Part shown: positions 11,197 through 23,639 of the stretch, piece after piece | How positions within the stretch are numbered: position 1 is the first letter of the stretch | Layout: each line of letters begins with the position of its first letter | Assembly: GCA_018417955.1 (NCBI GenBank) | Contig: JACTVC010000016.1 | Coordinates: 868,001 to 932,000 of the forward strand | Length of the DNA: 64,000 nt | Source of the DNA: Laccaria trichodermophora | Lineage: Eukaryota; Basidiomycota; Agaricomycetes; Agaricales; Hydnangiaceae | Reading direction: 5' to 3' | The notes under the pieces: generated by a model | What the model saw: the letters and a program-made list of their open reading frames with translations, nothing else | The model's database searches: none | Told to the model about the DNA's origin: nothing | Program-made: the position numbers and the translations under genes

Positions 11197-13021
11197 TGAT
11201 GAAGCTGGGTTTGTCAACGGTGTGGATGGTGGGGTGCGAGGAACAGGGCGTCAGAATCACAGGGACAAATAGCGTGACAGATCTTCTGCGTGACAACAAG
11301 ATCTCGATGACTAAGCAACAACCGGTTTATCTTTCAGCAGCGTTGTCGTCAAGAGTCCATAGAACAAGATGTTCATTGTTCTCATTATTGTCAAAACCTA
11401 TCCATTTTCTGACGCTACTACAGAAAAAAAAATCTCACTCAAAGCAAAAAGCCGAGGGGTTGTTCGTTTCATTATCCTTCAGGAGCCTTCTTCCATTCAT
11501 TCGGCTGCGTCAGCCTTCAGCTCGAATATCCTGCCTCAAGCGTGCTTCAATCAGGCACCTTATTTACGCCTTCGTCTTCGTACTCTGGACCTCCGAACTA
11601 GCCATGGTCCTTTCCCTTCTCCGAGGATGACTGCGTGGAGCTTCTCCAATCCGATGGTTCTCAAACCCAATATCTGAACGCTGATATTTCGCAAGTACAA
11701 GACTGACAATGAGTTTTCTCTTTGTGAACAATAGGGCCATAAGATGATTTGACGTTCGTAATTCCTAACATCAATACCTGCTGCGCTATCTACGACAATC
11801 GTCCATATTTACTTGACTTTCTTCACAGCAAACATAGACCACTCAGAAGCTCAAAATCATCTCGAAAAATCGCCCACAGGGGCGACGTCTATTATCTGAA
11901 ACAATAGGAAATTATCCGTGTCATGCAAGCAGATGCAAGCTCGAGTCTCAAGGCTGTCCTGGACTCCTGAAACCCGGCCATTTTTCTAGCCGAGCCTTAG
12001 ATTGAACCTCATCATCGCATCGCCACCATAATTATTACTCCTCGGCCATACGGGGAAAGCTCCTCGACTCGCACACATCCTCCCCAGGCGCTTTGTCTCA
12101 CTCCAAAGTCCATGGAAAAACGCACCCAACGTCAATGGACTTTACCCTGATCCATCAACCATCTATCTCACTGGCTCGAACAAAAGCACTTCCCGGGCGA
12201 GGGAAATTTTGAATAACTCTCAGATCGGATGCAATCACGTCACTCCCGACTCGGAATGCAATCTGTACCTGTTAAATGACAAAAGGCGCGCCTCAAATTG
12301 GCGTCTAGATATGCCTTGCAAGAGCCCAGGCCGCCAACTATTTCCACGTCTTCCTGCCGCCCTTATGGCCGTCGGAGAAGGAGCGTCGGGCCGCCAAAAT
12401 CTCTCATTCGTGGGCATCGCTTTACTTCTCTCCTTACCGACGCTGATTCAAATTGTCAGTAACCTGCCGCATACTACTGTCCCGCCAAACAAGTAGAGAG
12501 GTCTTGAATAAATGTTAAACGATACCTAACGTTCAACACTCATCGTTCCCAGTACGATGCAGGTTGACCTCGCCCACACCTCCTGACGCCTTACACACAT
12601 CTGAAATTCTGAATGCCGCATTTCTGAACATTTACCGCACTTCCCGCCGGCGGGGTACCCCGCCAATCAGCAACCCCAAAGCCACCCGCGCCGAATTGCA
12701 AATAATATACATGGTTGCCGCGTATTGCTACATGGCCCTGAGGATCTTGGATCGCCAAATTCCTAACGGAATCATGTTTAAAGGGTCACTAACCGAGTTA
12801 CGCTGGTGGTGGTAAGTATGCACGCGCGGGTATGAATATTTATGTGATACGCCCGAGGAGACCAGATGGGGAGCAACTGATTGACCACAACATGATCGAA
12901 ATTTTAACTGTGTCTTGTCTAGTCCAAAGGAAGGGGTGATTAACATAGGAAGGTATCAATTGCAAGCACGTCACATTTGTTTCTATAATAAGTCTCGAAG
13001 AGGCCCTCTATCTACGCCTTT
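11197..13021. other. Intergenic stretch between UBC6 and the F-box gene
   Basis: The stretch is moderately GC-rich with normal CpG. It should contain the UBC6 promoter next to 11197. Frames up to 158 codons exist (for example 11154-11630 and 12209-12496, plus) but show no recognisable domain and no convincing splice continuity, so I do not call a gene. Confidence 0.4.
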
Positions 13022-14251
13022 CTATATTTCCAGGGTTAAATCATTAAAATGAAATATCCTGCGTTGAACAAGTTTGAAATTCCCGACAGGACGCTCATCC
13101 ATCTCGTCGAACATTGTCTTGTAGTGGGAGAGCAAAGGAATTTCGTCAATTACTTGATGAAGGTTAGGGAACGAGACACGGTTCATGTAGATGTCCAGGG
13201 GATGTGCCGTATGACTCAAATGGTCAATGACATGATTTGCGTCATCTTCGTTCAAATACAATTCCAATCTGCTGAGATTCGGTATGCAGTCCAGGCATCC
13301 CATTGCCAGTCTTGAGTCGGGGATTGGGTGGGCAGTGATGCCAAGCTGGTCTAACGAACAAGACGAGCGTGCAACCAGATCTGCGATAGATATGAGGGGC
13401 TCCAACGCCCCTTCCTCCCATTGAACCTCCAACCGTTTTAGAGCTGGTGTTTCGATGCGATCAAGGACTTCCGTGAGCATGGCGGTAAAAGGATTGGACA
13501 TGATGAGAGTTGATAAATGTGGGAGTTGAGCCATGGAAAGATCATCGTTAAATTCAAGACATGGGTCGAGACAACGAAGATGACAATAAACGAGATTCCG
13601 CGCGAGGCAGAGGTCGTTGAGACACGTTTTCCAGGGACAACGGATGAGCCTGAGCTCACTCAACTCTTCCCACTTCAGGTCGTCGGTACTCAGTGGAAGA
13701 TGGGAGAGAGAGATACTGCGGAGAAACGGAGCGTCCTTGGCGAGACACCACCACCAGTCAGCATAGTTCTTGAAAGCCATTGACGTCAACATAGGAAGAT
13801 TCAGTGCACCCAGTGTTTCAACCAGACTCGGCAGTCCAAGAAAACTAAGATGGTCGATTCGATGGGAACAAAGTCTCAACAACTCTTCGATGTTGTCGAG
13901 CAGATGGGGGTCGGGGTTATGGCCGTCGCCTGCGAGCTGCACGAAAAGGGGATAGTTTCCGGACCTATCGACGCATGTTTTAAAGTGCTCGATTTGAGCT
14001 TCATTCTCCAGCCCACCATGATCCGGAGGCTCCCTGATAGCTATCAGAATAAACTTCCACAACTCCTGTGTGGACATTGCTATCTGTCGCCATTGCTTGC
14101 AAATCTTCCCCAGAAATGAAGGGTTTACAAGCTGGAGGGCCTGTATGGACGATTCGCATTTGTAAAAGGGTTTGCAAGCCTCAAGTGAGATATGGACGAT
14201 GATTTCCTCAGGAAGGGAAAGGATAAGAGCAGGATCATGGTGTGATGGCTG
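13022..14251 (-). CDS. F-box protein with leucine-rich-like C-terminal region
   Basis: F-box proteins recruit substrates to SCF ubiquitin ligases. One open frame runs from 14251 to the stop at 13022-13024. Its first part reads LSLPEEIIVHISLEAC... and ...FLGKICKQWRQIA, an F-box by the Lx-P-EII and W-x-x-IA positions. After it comes a 350-residue region of LxxLxL-like strands typical of the expanded agaricomycete F-box families. The first in-frame ATG (14077) lies after the F-box, so translation from there would lose the domain. The frame is closed upstream by a TAG at 14252-14254 that coincides with a CCTAG or CAG splice acceptor. At least one short upstream exon is therefore likely, perhaps inside 14260-14400 where a minus-strand frame begins MDCGHIT, but I could not find a clean donor. 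The substrate is unknown. Confidence 0.8.
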   Translation of the reverse strand, partial: QPSHHDPALILSLPEEIIVHISLEACKPFYKCESSIQALQLVNPSFLGKICKQWRQIAMSTQELWKFILIAIREPPDHGGLENEAQIEHFKTCVDRSGNYPLFVQLAGDGHNPDPHLLDNIEELLRLCSHRIDHLSFLGLPSLVETLGALNLPMLTSMAFKNYADWWWCLAKDAPFLRSISLSHLPLSTDDLKWEELSELRLIRCPWKTCLNDLCLARNLVYCHLRCLDPCLEFNDDLSMAQLPHLSTLIMSNPFTAMLTEVLDRIETPALKRLEVQWEEGALEPLISIADLVARSSCSLDQLGITAHPIPDSRLAMGCLDCIPNLSRLELYLNEDDANHVIDHLSHTAHPLDIYMNRVSFPNLHQVIDEIPLLSHYKTMFDEMDERPVGNFKLVQRRIFHFNDLTLEI

Positions 14252-14653
14252 CTAGGGATGTGCCATAAATCGACGCGCGTCAAGTCAGATTGCAAAGAAC
14301 GAAATTCAGGACTTGCATCTGGACTCTCGCTTTGCAAACTTTCTCGCTCCGAAACATATCCCTCCATATCCGATATTGTGATATGACCGCAATCCAAGCA
14401 AAAGCAAGAAGGCGTTGGCTCCTGTCCAGTACATATTCAAAAACTTAGAATAGCACAGAAAGCAAAAAAATATATAAATCTGTACGTTACAATACAAGCT
14501 TGATGATTTTCCAATCGCAAGGGGTCCGGAGTCAAAGGGAAAGTAGATCTGACCAAAATCGCAGAGGGGCCGAAATCAGGTTCGGTTTTGTTGGGATCTT
14601 GTTTGTAACTTATTTCACTCTCCGCCACCAGCTGAAATCCTTGTTTCCAAACC
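14252..14653. other. Probable 5' exon of the F-box gene and shared upstream region
   Basis: The F-box gene (minus) and CWC27 (plus) diverge from this 400-bp gap, so both promoters should lie here. No TATA-like element or other site is clear. Confidence 0.4.
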
Positions 14654-16661
14654 ATGGCTCTTCCAACACACGGTCGAGTTATTGTGGATACGACCGTAGG
14701 AGAGATCGAGATTGAGCTGTGGTCGAAAGTCCGTGGCTCTTTTGATACTGAAATGCCGAAACTGACCCCAATAACTCGCAGGAAACACCCAAAACATGTC
14801 GGAACTTCCTCGCGTTAGCCATGGAGGGTCTGTGAGTTTCTCGCAAGGCGAATTTTGCAAGTCGACTTACGGAAGTGCGTAGGCTACTATGATGGCGTGA
14901 TATTTCATCGGTTAGCTGGATTTTGCCTCCCGAATGGTTGAGATTTCGTTGACGAGTTCGTGAAGGATTGTGCCGGGATTCCTGGTTCAAACTGGAGATA
15001 AAACTGGGACTGGGGGCGGAGGGGAGTCGTTCTATGGAGGTACGAGACTTCAGTGTTATCTTTGACTCCGAACTCACGAACATGCAGAACCATTTCAAGA
15101 CGAGATCCACCCTCGACTACGATTCGCTCACCGAGGCCTTGTGGCAATGGCAAACAACGGGACGAAGAATTCGAACGACTCACAGTTCTTCATCACACTT
15201 GGTTCGTCTTGACGTACCCCTTCCTCCGCCTCTCCCTGACTCAAAGCCATAGATCGTGCCGACGAACTTCATGGGAAGCATACACTATTTGGGCGGGTTA
15301 TGGGTGATACGGTGTACAGTACGTGGCCTCATACGATGCCTGCTCAAACAATAACTAGTCTATAGATGCGATGAAGATCGGTGATATGGGTGCGCAAAGA
15401 AGGCCAATTTTTTTCCGTTGTTTAACTGACCAGCCTTTCTTTTTGCAGAGATTGACAAGGACGGCCGACCAGTGTAGTGAGTTGATGTAGTCTATTCTCC
15501 CGGCAGCAGGTTGATATGATGGCAGCCCCCCAAAGATCAAGTCTATTCGGATCACTGACAACCCATTCGACGATATTGTGCCACGTATCACTGCTGCTGA
15601 GAAACGCGCACAACAACGTGCGAGGGAAGAGGTACAACGAGAAAGAGAGGAAGAACAACGAAGGAAGGGAGCCAAGAAGTATGTGTCTTGTTCTCGATTG
15701 CTGTTCCTCGCTAACGACAAACTTTTCAGGAATGTTAAGTTGTTGAGCTTCGGTGGGGACGCAGATGCTGAAGAAGAAGGTGATGTCGGCACATTCGAAA
15801 AGAAAGCAATCTTCCGACCAGATTGTACGCACTCTCGAATCACCTTATCCCTACGCTGCTAACCCCTGTGCAGTGGCTGAAAATCCCCAACCAACAACCG
15901 TGATACCCGATTTCGTGTCACATCCAGCCTCAAGCGGTCGGCAGAAGAAGGGTGAAGCCAAGTCTGAGGCTTCCAAGGTTGAGAAATCTTCGAAAAAGCA
16001 GGAAGTCCCAGATATCACCAAAATTCGAGAAAGCTATGCCAAGGAACAAGCTGCTGGGAGGTAACTCATCTGCGCCGCTTTGCTGCTTTCTCATTGAGTC
16101 CCCACTTACAGTGACTCTCGACGAGCCGAAATCGAGAAAGTGGAGTCTGAGATCCGCAGGCTTGCGAAAAAGCGGGATGGTGACCTGAGTGATGATGAAC
16201 ACAAGAAGAAGGCCAAGAAGTCGTATCTCGGGGAAGAGCTGGCCAAGTACTCCAAAGGGCGAGGGCTGCAGAAGAAGGGCAAAGACGGCAAGCGGAAGGA
16301 CGAGGGTGATGTGTTGGCTGCGCTGAGCAGCTTCAGGGGGAAGCTACAGAGATCGATGCTGGTTGATGAGGAACCTGAGGAAGAGGGGGCGGGCGAGGGT
16401 GGGGGTGGGGGTGGGGGTGAGGGTGAGGGAGCTGGTGCAGATGCCGCTGGCATGGAAGTGGATGATGATCGGGGTTTCATGGGACATGCTCTTCATTTCC
16501 CGAAGGATAATGGGGAGGAGACGCTGAAGGCGGAGCGTGATTATGAGGTGATTGACCCGCGAGCGAGAGGTGCACGGGCAAAGGAAGAGGAGCGGGAGAG
16601 GAAAAACGCCGCGTTGAAGGCCAAGGGCGGTGGTGTTCGTGGAGGACGGTATAGGCGATAG
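14654..16661 (+). CDS. CWC27: Spliceosome-associated cyclophilin CWC27
   Basis: CWC27 is a cyclophilin-fold protein that joins the activated spliceosome. Model: join(14654..14728,14782..14827,14883..14910,14966..15039,15088..15201,15253..15318,15366..15389,15449..15476,15526..15678,15730..15824,15874..16060,16112..16661), 479 residues, twelve exons, every junction GT...AG and in frame. The PPIase-like domain covers about residues 1-150, with FHRIVPGFLVQTGD, GLVAMAN, SQFFITL and HTLFGRV. It is followed by the family's charged coiled region, a KLLSFGGDAD motif and the conserved C-terminal block FRGKLQRSM...GFMGHALHF...DPRARGARAKEEERER. A Gly/Glu-rich insert (16387-16440) is lineage-specific low complexity. 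The human protein has a similar length. It is convergent with the GH5-like gene at 17196-19105. A decayed piece of this gene lies at 23640-24310. Confidence 0.96.
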
Positions 16662-16823
16662 TCGTTAGCTCACGATCTCAGATATTTTGGAAAACTCATG
16701 AATATGCGTAACAAATCGTAAATAAATGACTAAACATCAAAGTCAACCACTGAACTACTAAGGGAGCTTGTCAATGAAAATCGTCACAAAGCGTCGGTAA
16801 AAGTCATGATGAGAAATGAGAAC

Positions 16824-16920
16824 TGTCTGGTAATGGTGTCTGGTAATGGAGACCTGTCTGGTAATGGAGAACTGTCTGGTAATGGGCAAGTGTCTGGTAA
16901 TGTGAAAGTGTCTGATGAAC
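16824..16920. repeat. 18-bp minisatellite
   Basis: TGTCTGGTAATGG recurs at 16824, 16837, 16855, 16873 and 16891 with a partial copy at 16909; the main period is 18 bp. It sits in the short gap between the convergent 3' ends of CWC27 and the GH5-like gene. Confidence 0.9.
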
Positions 16921-17195
16921 GAAATTTTGGGAGAGGGGTGTAAATGAAAATATTCATGAGCTGGAAACGTGGCAGAACAAGCGTACGAGGTTCAGAAAAG
17001 AAAAAAATCCCGTCTACCTTAAGGTCGTACAGGTCGTACAGTCCCTCAATTGGACGCAACACTAAGAGACGTTCAAGGGAGAGGAGGCAGGCTGTGAAGG
17101 AATTGATCAGCTGTTTGCCCGCTCGCTGCCCCGTTATAGCTGCAACAAATAAGTTCATTGGTCAAATTGCTCGGACAAAGACGCTTCGGAGACGC

Positions 17196-19105
17196 TTACT
17201 TTCCTCCGCCAGGAGGCGAATCTGTCAAGTCTCTCTTGGCATTGGGAAAGGTCGTTCCGTGACTGGTAAGGCCATGTTGGACCCACTGGTCATAAAATGA
17301 CTGCATTAGAAAGGGAGAGGGACCAAAAAAAATAGCGTCTAGCTCACAGGGTATTCTAATACGCCGTCAACGTCGCCGTTGAGGGCAGCTGAATTACGTT
17401 TAAGCAAAGGACAAGATCAACGCGCACAAGTCAACGTACTTCCTGACCAAGACGTAAATGCGTATGTCATCTGGAACTCCTCCACACCGCCTGAATCGAA
17501 ACATGTCAGATACGGGAGCACAAATATAAAGGCTGTCTTACGGCAAGGTATGGTGTCGGGGAAGGGAGCAGTCGCATTGAAAGGAACGAAGAATTGCCAG
17601 AAGTCCTTCGTGACAAGTTCCATGGCTGTCAGCACTTCCGGCTTGCCTTGCCTGTAAAGAAAAGGTATAATCTGTTTAGAAAAGATGACACTTCAAGTAA
17701 TTACTGCTTCGCGGTGGCCGAGTGCGCCCCGACCCATTTGCCGCCATCGCCGATAGCCTTGGTAGCAAAAGACTTCACCGAATCAGGGAAGTAGGTAACT
17801 TGATCTGGGAAGAGTTGGCTTTCGCGAGCGTCTCAAGAAAGAATGCAATTAGCATGAGGTAGGCACTTACAAAGAACCAAAGTCGATACAAGGGCTGGCA
17901 AGAATGTCTTCTGTGTCTACTCCATACGAGCCGTCAAACGATGGTCCAGGGAAAATCACCGCGTTTGGCTGTACGGACTGCTTGGCGTACAATTTTTTGC
18001 AACCTAGACAGTAAAAACCGCCATCACTGCAAAGATATGTGATCAACCAATAGGCGTAGCTCATGCAGAACGACATACCCAGCTGTGACAAGATGGTTCG
18101 AATCAAGGGTCTTGATGTAGTTTGCTGTAATTGCAAAATTAGAACGGTATCGGGTTACGTATCAGAACAAAATCGCCCACATATCTCGAAAACCCATTTG
18201 GTAATAGTTTGCGGATTGCAGCTCGAAGACGCAGAGACAGTGGAAGAGCAGCGTAAGTCGTTCCCTAATTCCCATCCTAGGACTGTTGGGTTGTTGGCAT
18301 ACCGCTTAACCACTTGAGCAACGTAGTTTTTGAAAGCGCTGATAATAGTGCTGTCGGTGTAGAACAAATCGTGCGTGCCACTAGGATGGAAGTTTCGGAC
18401 GTAGGCATCGATTCCGCCTACAAATGAAATAGAGTAAATATGTTGCAGGCGGATTGATCTACAACGAAATGCACCGTAGTCATTAGAGAGAAATCCTCTT
18501 TCGGAGAATTTGCCATTATCAGTAACTTGCCGACGGTCCCAAGAGGTAGAGGGCTTTGGTCTCTCAGGGTTCCAATTATTCGTAAGCGTGAGCAGGAGCT
18601 TCACCCCGTACTTCTGAGCGGCGGCAACGACTTGGTCGAGTCGCTGGAGACCATCTGCACCTGTGTTGATAGTTGCCTGGCCGTTCTGCAGAATCTACTG
18701 CGGGCGTTAGCTGGGAAGGAGTAGTGAGGGGTGATTTGATCATACCTGGAAGTAGGTGCCAGAGGATGGCTTGCAGGACACATCATTGAAAGCCCAAGCG
18801 CGAACGACTCTAAAGCCAGCGGTCGCTATAGTGTGGAAGGTCAGGTCGATGTCGTCGTTTGTAGACATTTGCAGCCAGTATGCATTCGTGCCATAGAAGC
18901 GCCAAAGGCTAAGACGGTGCGACATCAGCCCAACCGAGGATGGCTATATCGGACTAGCTTTTTACCTTCCGTTCAGTTGGAACCGCCCACCAGATACAGA
19001 TACGAAACCTGTGTTTGAGCGAGCACTCAGGTCGGTTCTAGAGGCCAACGCGATCCAAAACTGGAGGACGAGCGTGATGCAAAGAGCCAGAGACATCTTG
19101 TACAT
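17196..19105 (-). CDS. Secreted glycoside hydrolase family 5 (mannanase-like) protein, catalytic residues atypical
   Basis: Model: complement(join(17196..17300,17348..17388,17440..17490,17542..17651,17705..17818,17871..18026,18079..18124,18181..18417,18475..18694,18746..18908,18966..19105)), 460 residues, eleven exons, all GT...AG and in frame. The start at 19103-19105 gives MYKMSLALCITLVLQFWIAL, a signal peptide. A second ATG nine bases on is equally usable. GH5 family 7 landmarks are FYGTNAYWL, FRVVRAWAFND, GVKLLLTLTNNW, PTVLGWELGNDLR (about 217-230) and NHLVTAGDGGF. Classical mannanases have a Glu after the Asn in the fourth block (NEP) and a nucleophile in EEFG. Here the first reads N-D (about N227-D228) and the second region reads KPEVLTAMELVT (about 362-373). 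The fold is clear, activity is not. It could be a divergent enzyme clade or a pseudo-enzyme acting on mannan-type wall or plant polymers. A TATA box lies upstream. Confidence 0.85.
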
Positions 19106-19144
19106 GACGACGATTATCAAAAAAGACAAAAGAAGGATCCTGGA

Positions 19145-19152
19145 CTTATAAA
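19145..19152 (-). promoter_or_regulatory. TATA box of the GH5-like gene
   Basis: On the minus strand the sequence reads TTTATAAG, 40 bases before the start codon at 19105. A transcription start about 30 bases downstream would leave a very short leader. Spacing is plausible but unproven. Confidence 0.5.
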
Positions 19153-19643
19153 CATGTAGGACAGGATATGTTCTGGCCAAGGAAAGGGCTGTGAAATTGT
19201 GTCATCCAGGTGTAGATCGTTATCCAATAGTGTTCCAGTGGTAAATTACGTTTTCATACAAACGAGGTCCCTGGCCGATGTCGCTATCGGGGCTGGGAGT
19301 TTGGCGTCCTTTCGATCATTCGGGTGCCAGATTGACGCCAGCATCGACTCTCCAAACGAACGTTCCTAACCACGATTGATGTCGAGAATGGCGATAAGTA
19401 ATCACAACGTTTTGATTTGATTGGTATTGGTGGATAGGGCACTAGGTCATTTGAGCCAGGGTTTTAATGAGAGATGACATGGAAGTACGTCGCGCTTGGT
19501 GCCTCGTGGTCTGTGCGCTGGGAAAACCGGTCTTGGTTCCCGTCACCAACAGTCATAGTAAGCTTGCCAGATACAATAGATGTTGTGGCGGGTAATTCCA
19601 AGTACTTACGCGGCATTTCAACTTATTTGTTTTGCACAAAGTG

Positions 19644-19882
19644 AGCGCTATTTGCCTGTGTAAGTAATTACGACGTGACATTTTGGTCACGTCTGGTCAC
19701 GTCCCATACACCCCTGTCCTCGTTTTTTTCCGCGTCCAGAACACTTCCAACGGCTCTTAACCGCCCTATCGCGTCATCTACTGCAGGTTCAACGCTTTGT
19801 AATATTGGATCGACGTCAGAATCATATTTTAGGACGTTCTGGTGACCAAAAATGTCACGTCACAACACAACCAAATAGCACT
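19644..19882. mobile_element. Putative MITE, about 239 bp
   Basis: The left end AGCGCTATTTG and an inner ACGTGACATTTTGGTCAC are matched in reverse complement by GTGACCAAAAATGTCACGTC and CAAATAGCACT at the right. Imperfect terminal inverted repeats total about 40 bp. No target duplication is clear. Confidence 0.6.
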
Positions 19883-21049
19883 AATCGTAGTCCGCTACGA
19901 TCCGTACAGCAACTCGTGCTAATTGGGAAAAAGGGGGTGAGTTTTATTTTACGAAACTGTGGCACGAAGAAGGGGTGAGTCCATAACGCATGTAGTACGA
20001 TAGAAGAATAAGTAAACGAAAGAAGTCTCAATGTGAAGTCTAAGTACGCTGTCTTTTCGTATGCGAGCTTTGCTTATTGACAGAATAGTACTAAGGCATG
20101 TCTACTTACATGTGTTCACGAGGTATCGAGAGGGGAAGCCTTGTACCAACGACATGCGCATGGAGTCAATGCGGAGTTTGGAAGCCAGCGTCTAAATAGC
20201 ACAGCCCCAGCGCCCTTGTCAGGATATGAGTGTACGGCCACCCTTATCAGGTTCCTGCATCCGGCTCGAGCTCCGACTCTACTTTGACACTGAAGCTTGA
20301 AGCTTTAGTTCACATACTAAAAACCAATGCCAATCTTCAACTCCAAGCTCTGCCAGGTCCATCGTTGGTGTTGCGTTGGTGTCGACTCCAGTCTCACAGT
20401 GTTAGCTGTGTTATCAAGCGGGGGTGTATTGACGCTTAGAGCTTGAAAGTTGCATGTTTCGGAGATCAACGGAAATCGATTGTTATGGAAGTCGTATGTT
20501 TTCTCAGTGGCAGCGCACTATGTGTAGCGCTCAGGTAGCACTCCATCAGAGCTCGTTCGATTGAGGTGGTACGTAAAGTTTTATTGTCGACAGTACATGT
20601 TCCGCGCTAACGATAGCAAGGATCCCAACTCGTTCATCGCGAATTTTGACAGGAAACTTGTTTACACCCTGCACTTGTTTTCGCGCCAATATGGGTACTC
20701 ATATTGACTATCCACGTTGAACAGGCGAGGCCTGCCAACTGTCTGTTTCATTTTGTCCAGTCGGGAGGCGAATAAGCAAGATATTAGCACAGGAACGAAC
20801 ACAGATTAGTCGTTGTGGTCTTTTCTGGTTATTTTGGTCGCCGGCTCTAGGAATCTCCTCCACTCTGCCTCCATAGAATGTGACATTTATGACATGTCCA
20901 TTCAGTTGCCTCAGCGCTTAAAAGACACGTTCCTAGGGTTCGGTCATATCCCAAGATGTGCATGGTAGAAGGACTGAAAGAGCCTGCTCCTCTCCGCTCT
21001 CCTGTCTTTTCCCTCTTAAGCAGAACGAGTCTACGAGAACGTTTGCGAA

Positions 21050-23362
21050 ATGTCGAAACCTCCGTTAATCCACCAAGCTACGACGGCTACTCTCCTCGGA
21101 TCAGATGATCCACCACCAACTGCTAACGACCAGTCGGAAAAGCCGTTGGAGGATTCGAAGAGCGAACATACCACTGGTATGTTTTGTGTTATTGGCATCC
21201 AATCGTGAGCTAAGTCGCATGCAGCAGCGAATCGTCCTGCGGAAGAAGAAGTGGTGCACACGGGCCCCGGTTCGGGGCCCAGCGTGCACGACATCCTCGC
21301 GTTTATTGGTATCTCCATTATGTTGATCTGGCCTTGGATATTCTTTGGCGTGGTTTGGGCGAAGAAAGGCATCCAGATGAATAACCACGTCGCCGAAGTC
21401 ATCACGAATAATCCTCACGCCACGACCTACTTCATCACGCTTATATGCAGCATCATCTCCATGATCGTTAGCGCTCTGTTTTCTCTCTCAATTATTCGCT
21501 TTGCCCAGGAGTTGGTTTCACATCGCCAACCGACTGAACCTTTCACGCTCAGCGTGCTATTAGCTTTCAGACGTCAGACCTGGCCCTGGGGAAAGTCTTT
21601 GAAAGACGCTAAGTCCCTAATGACCAAAAACAGATGGTGGCCCGCGGTTTTGTTGATCATTTGCGTCCTCACCTTTCCACACTTGATATCAAGCACCACA
21701 AGTCTGCTAACTCCTGCCCCATTCAATCGAATGGTTGCGCTCACCGGGACCGAGCTCGACTTCTCATCGGCTGCTTCTGATTGTCTAGCCTGGTTCGCAG
21801 CACATCCGATAGCCAATAATTGTGGCTGGCAGGTGAGTCACTACGAGACACTCCAAGAAACTTCGCTGATGACATGTGGTTATTAGTTTTATAAGGGTAT
21901 CCCATACACCAACTGCCTTGGAGAGAATCAGATGGTCGATGTCCTAGAGGCCGGCCGCGGTAACGTTAGTCAGAAATCTATTCTCAAACATTACATGTCC
22001 ATTAACTCCATTTTATCCCGTAGATCCTTGAATTAATAACGAACAACACTCAAAGTCTGACCTTCAGTCAGCTCGGTGCTGAAGATGGCCTACATTTCCT
22101 GGGATCTATCCGAGGCGTGTTGCCTATTGGTCCCAACGGCGTCCCTGCTTTCAACACGCTCGCGCCTTCTCCCTTCTCGAAGCCGGAGGTAGTGGCGGGG
22201 ATGATTTCATACAACTACACCCTCAATCATCAAGGTCTTAAAAGCAACGTCAGTTGCAATTATGCGCAAACGAACCCTTTCGTAGTCGGGGCGTTGTTTC
22301 CTGGATATGGCGGAGCAATACGATACAACGCTAGCTGCGCATCATTAGGGGAAGCTGAGGTCTTGACGAATGTTCTGTCTCTCCTTTCAACCTACGGCAA
22401 CAATACGATGGTATACTGGGCATGCCAGTCAGTTGTGAACGGGGCCCCAGTGGCTTCCTACACTGTCTACTTGACAGGGTACAACTTTTACAAATCTGAG
22501 ATTGGGAATATCATTTGTACCGTCAAGCCGGTGGAGGCTGCGATAGTTCCGGTGACGTACCAATCCACTGCGCGCATTTTCACTACTGCGGAATCGACTA
22601 TAGCTGCTCCAATCGCGTTTTCCACGCACATCAACAATGCGTTGATTGGGCTGGGGGATATCATAAGCCAGGGCCAGAATTTCCAATCCAATCAAGTCGC
22701 TGAATCGGTTTTCACCTTTGGGGTGAAGTCTTTCGGGGTGCTACCTCAGCAAAATTCCTTGTATCTGCGATTATTTGAACAGATGATTCAAGGGATTCTC
22801 GAATACGAGGTTCGTCCTGGTGATATTTCATTATTCCTTCAATCTCATCGTTGTCCCACAGACCACCTATATTCGATTGATATACTCGACGGTTGCAAAC
22901 CCCCCAGCCTCTTGTACTCGCACCGTGGATGGAGTGGTGAACTACGTGGTTATCGGCTGGTTTGTAACGAGCGCTAACATTGGCTTCTTGATTCCAATGA
23001 CAATCATCAACGGGGCGGCCTTGATCGCACTACTTCTAGCTGTTTTGCTGGCGAAGACTGGTGGTTATACCTTCCACCCTTTTCATCCCAGGCCAGTTAC
23101 CTACGGCGCCCATATCAAAGATCACGAACAAGTGCCTGATGAATGGAGACATAAAGTTACTTTTCATCCCACGTCTGTGCGTTTTTTTTAGATTTTATTG
23201 CGTATTTTTCCATTGCGTTGACTCTTCGATCGGCGGTTCTAGGTCTTCAAGGAATTCTTCAATAGTCAAGTGAGGGACAACATCACAGCCGGTGTCAAAG
23301 GGGTCGCTTTGGAAACAGCTCAAAAGAAAGTTGGGGATCGTATCCTCAATGACGGTGATTGA
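21050..23362 (+). CDS. Multi-pass membrane protein of unknown function, copy 1
   Basis: Model: join(21050..21176,21225..21832,21887..21964,22024..22809,22862..23176,23243..23362), 677 residues, six exons, all junctions GT...AG and in frame. Predicted layout: cytosolic N-terminus (1-65), three membrane segments near 67-87, 111-134 and 178-198, a loop of roughly 360 residues with several N-glycosylation sequons (NYT, NVS, NAS, NNT), one more segment near 570-597, then a C-terminal tail with HPFHPRPV and an amphipathic, lysine-containing end. I do not recognise the family. The layout suggests a plasma-membrane or secretory-pathway protein with a large outer domain. A paralogue with the same exon structure lies at 50394-54826; exon 5 has the same length (315 nt) in both and the final phases agree. 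It is the undamaged member of the pair. Confidence 0.88.
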
Positions 23363-23639
23363 AGCTTCAAGTTCAAGCTGGGGCGATAGTTGGTTGGCTA
23401 TATATGACGGTATTGGCGCCCTTGAACTTTGAGCTATTGCCTCAGTGGCGACTTGCGATATCAATCTATTTTCCATACTTTTCTTACATCGCAAATCACA
23501 CCCCTAGCACATTATGCCTAGTAGTCCCCTTTTATTTTCCATTGGTCGTCAAGTCCTTCAAATAACCGTTCCTTGTGTAATACGAGAGTTTGTCCAGTTA
23601 ATGATCAGGAACAACCGTTGATGACGTCGCGTCCGTAAG
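23363..23639. other. 3' flank of the membrane-protein gene
   Basis: A short unannotated spacer. No feature is recognised. Confidence 0.4.

Larger units (their letters stand above)
19106..21049. other. Long divergent intergenic region with one MITE
   Basis: The GH5-like gene and the membrane-protein gene are transcribed away from this 1.9-kb gap, so it should hold both promoters. Apart from the inverted-repeat element at 19644-19882 I see no gene, tRNA or clear repeat. Confidence 0.45.
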
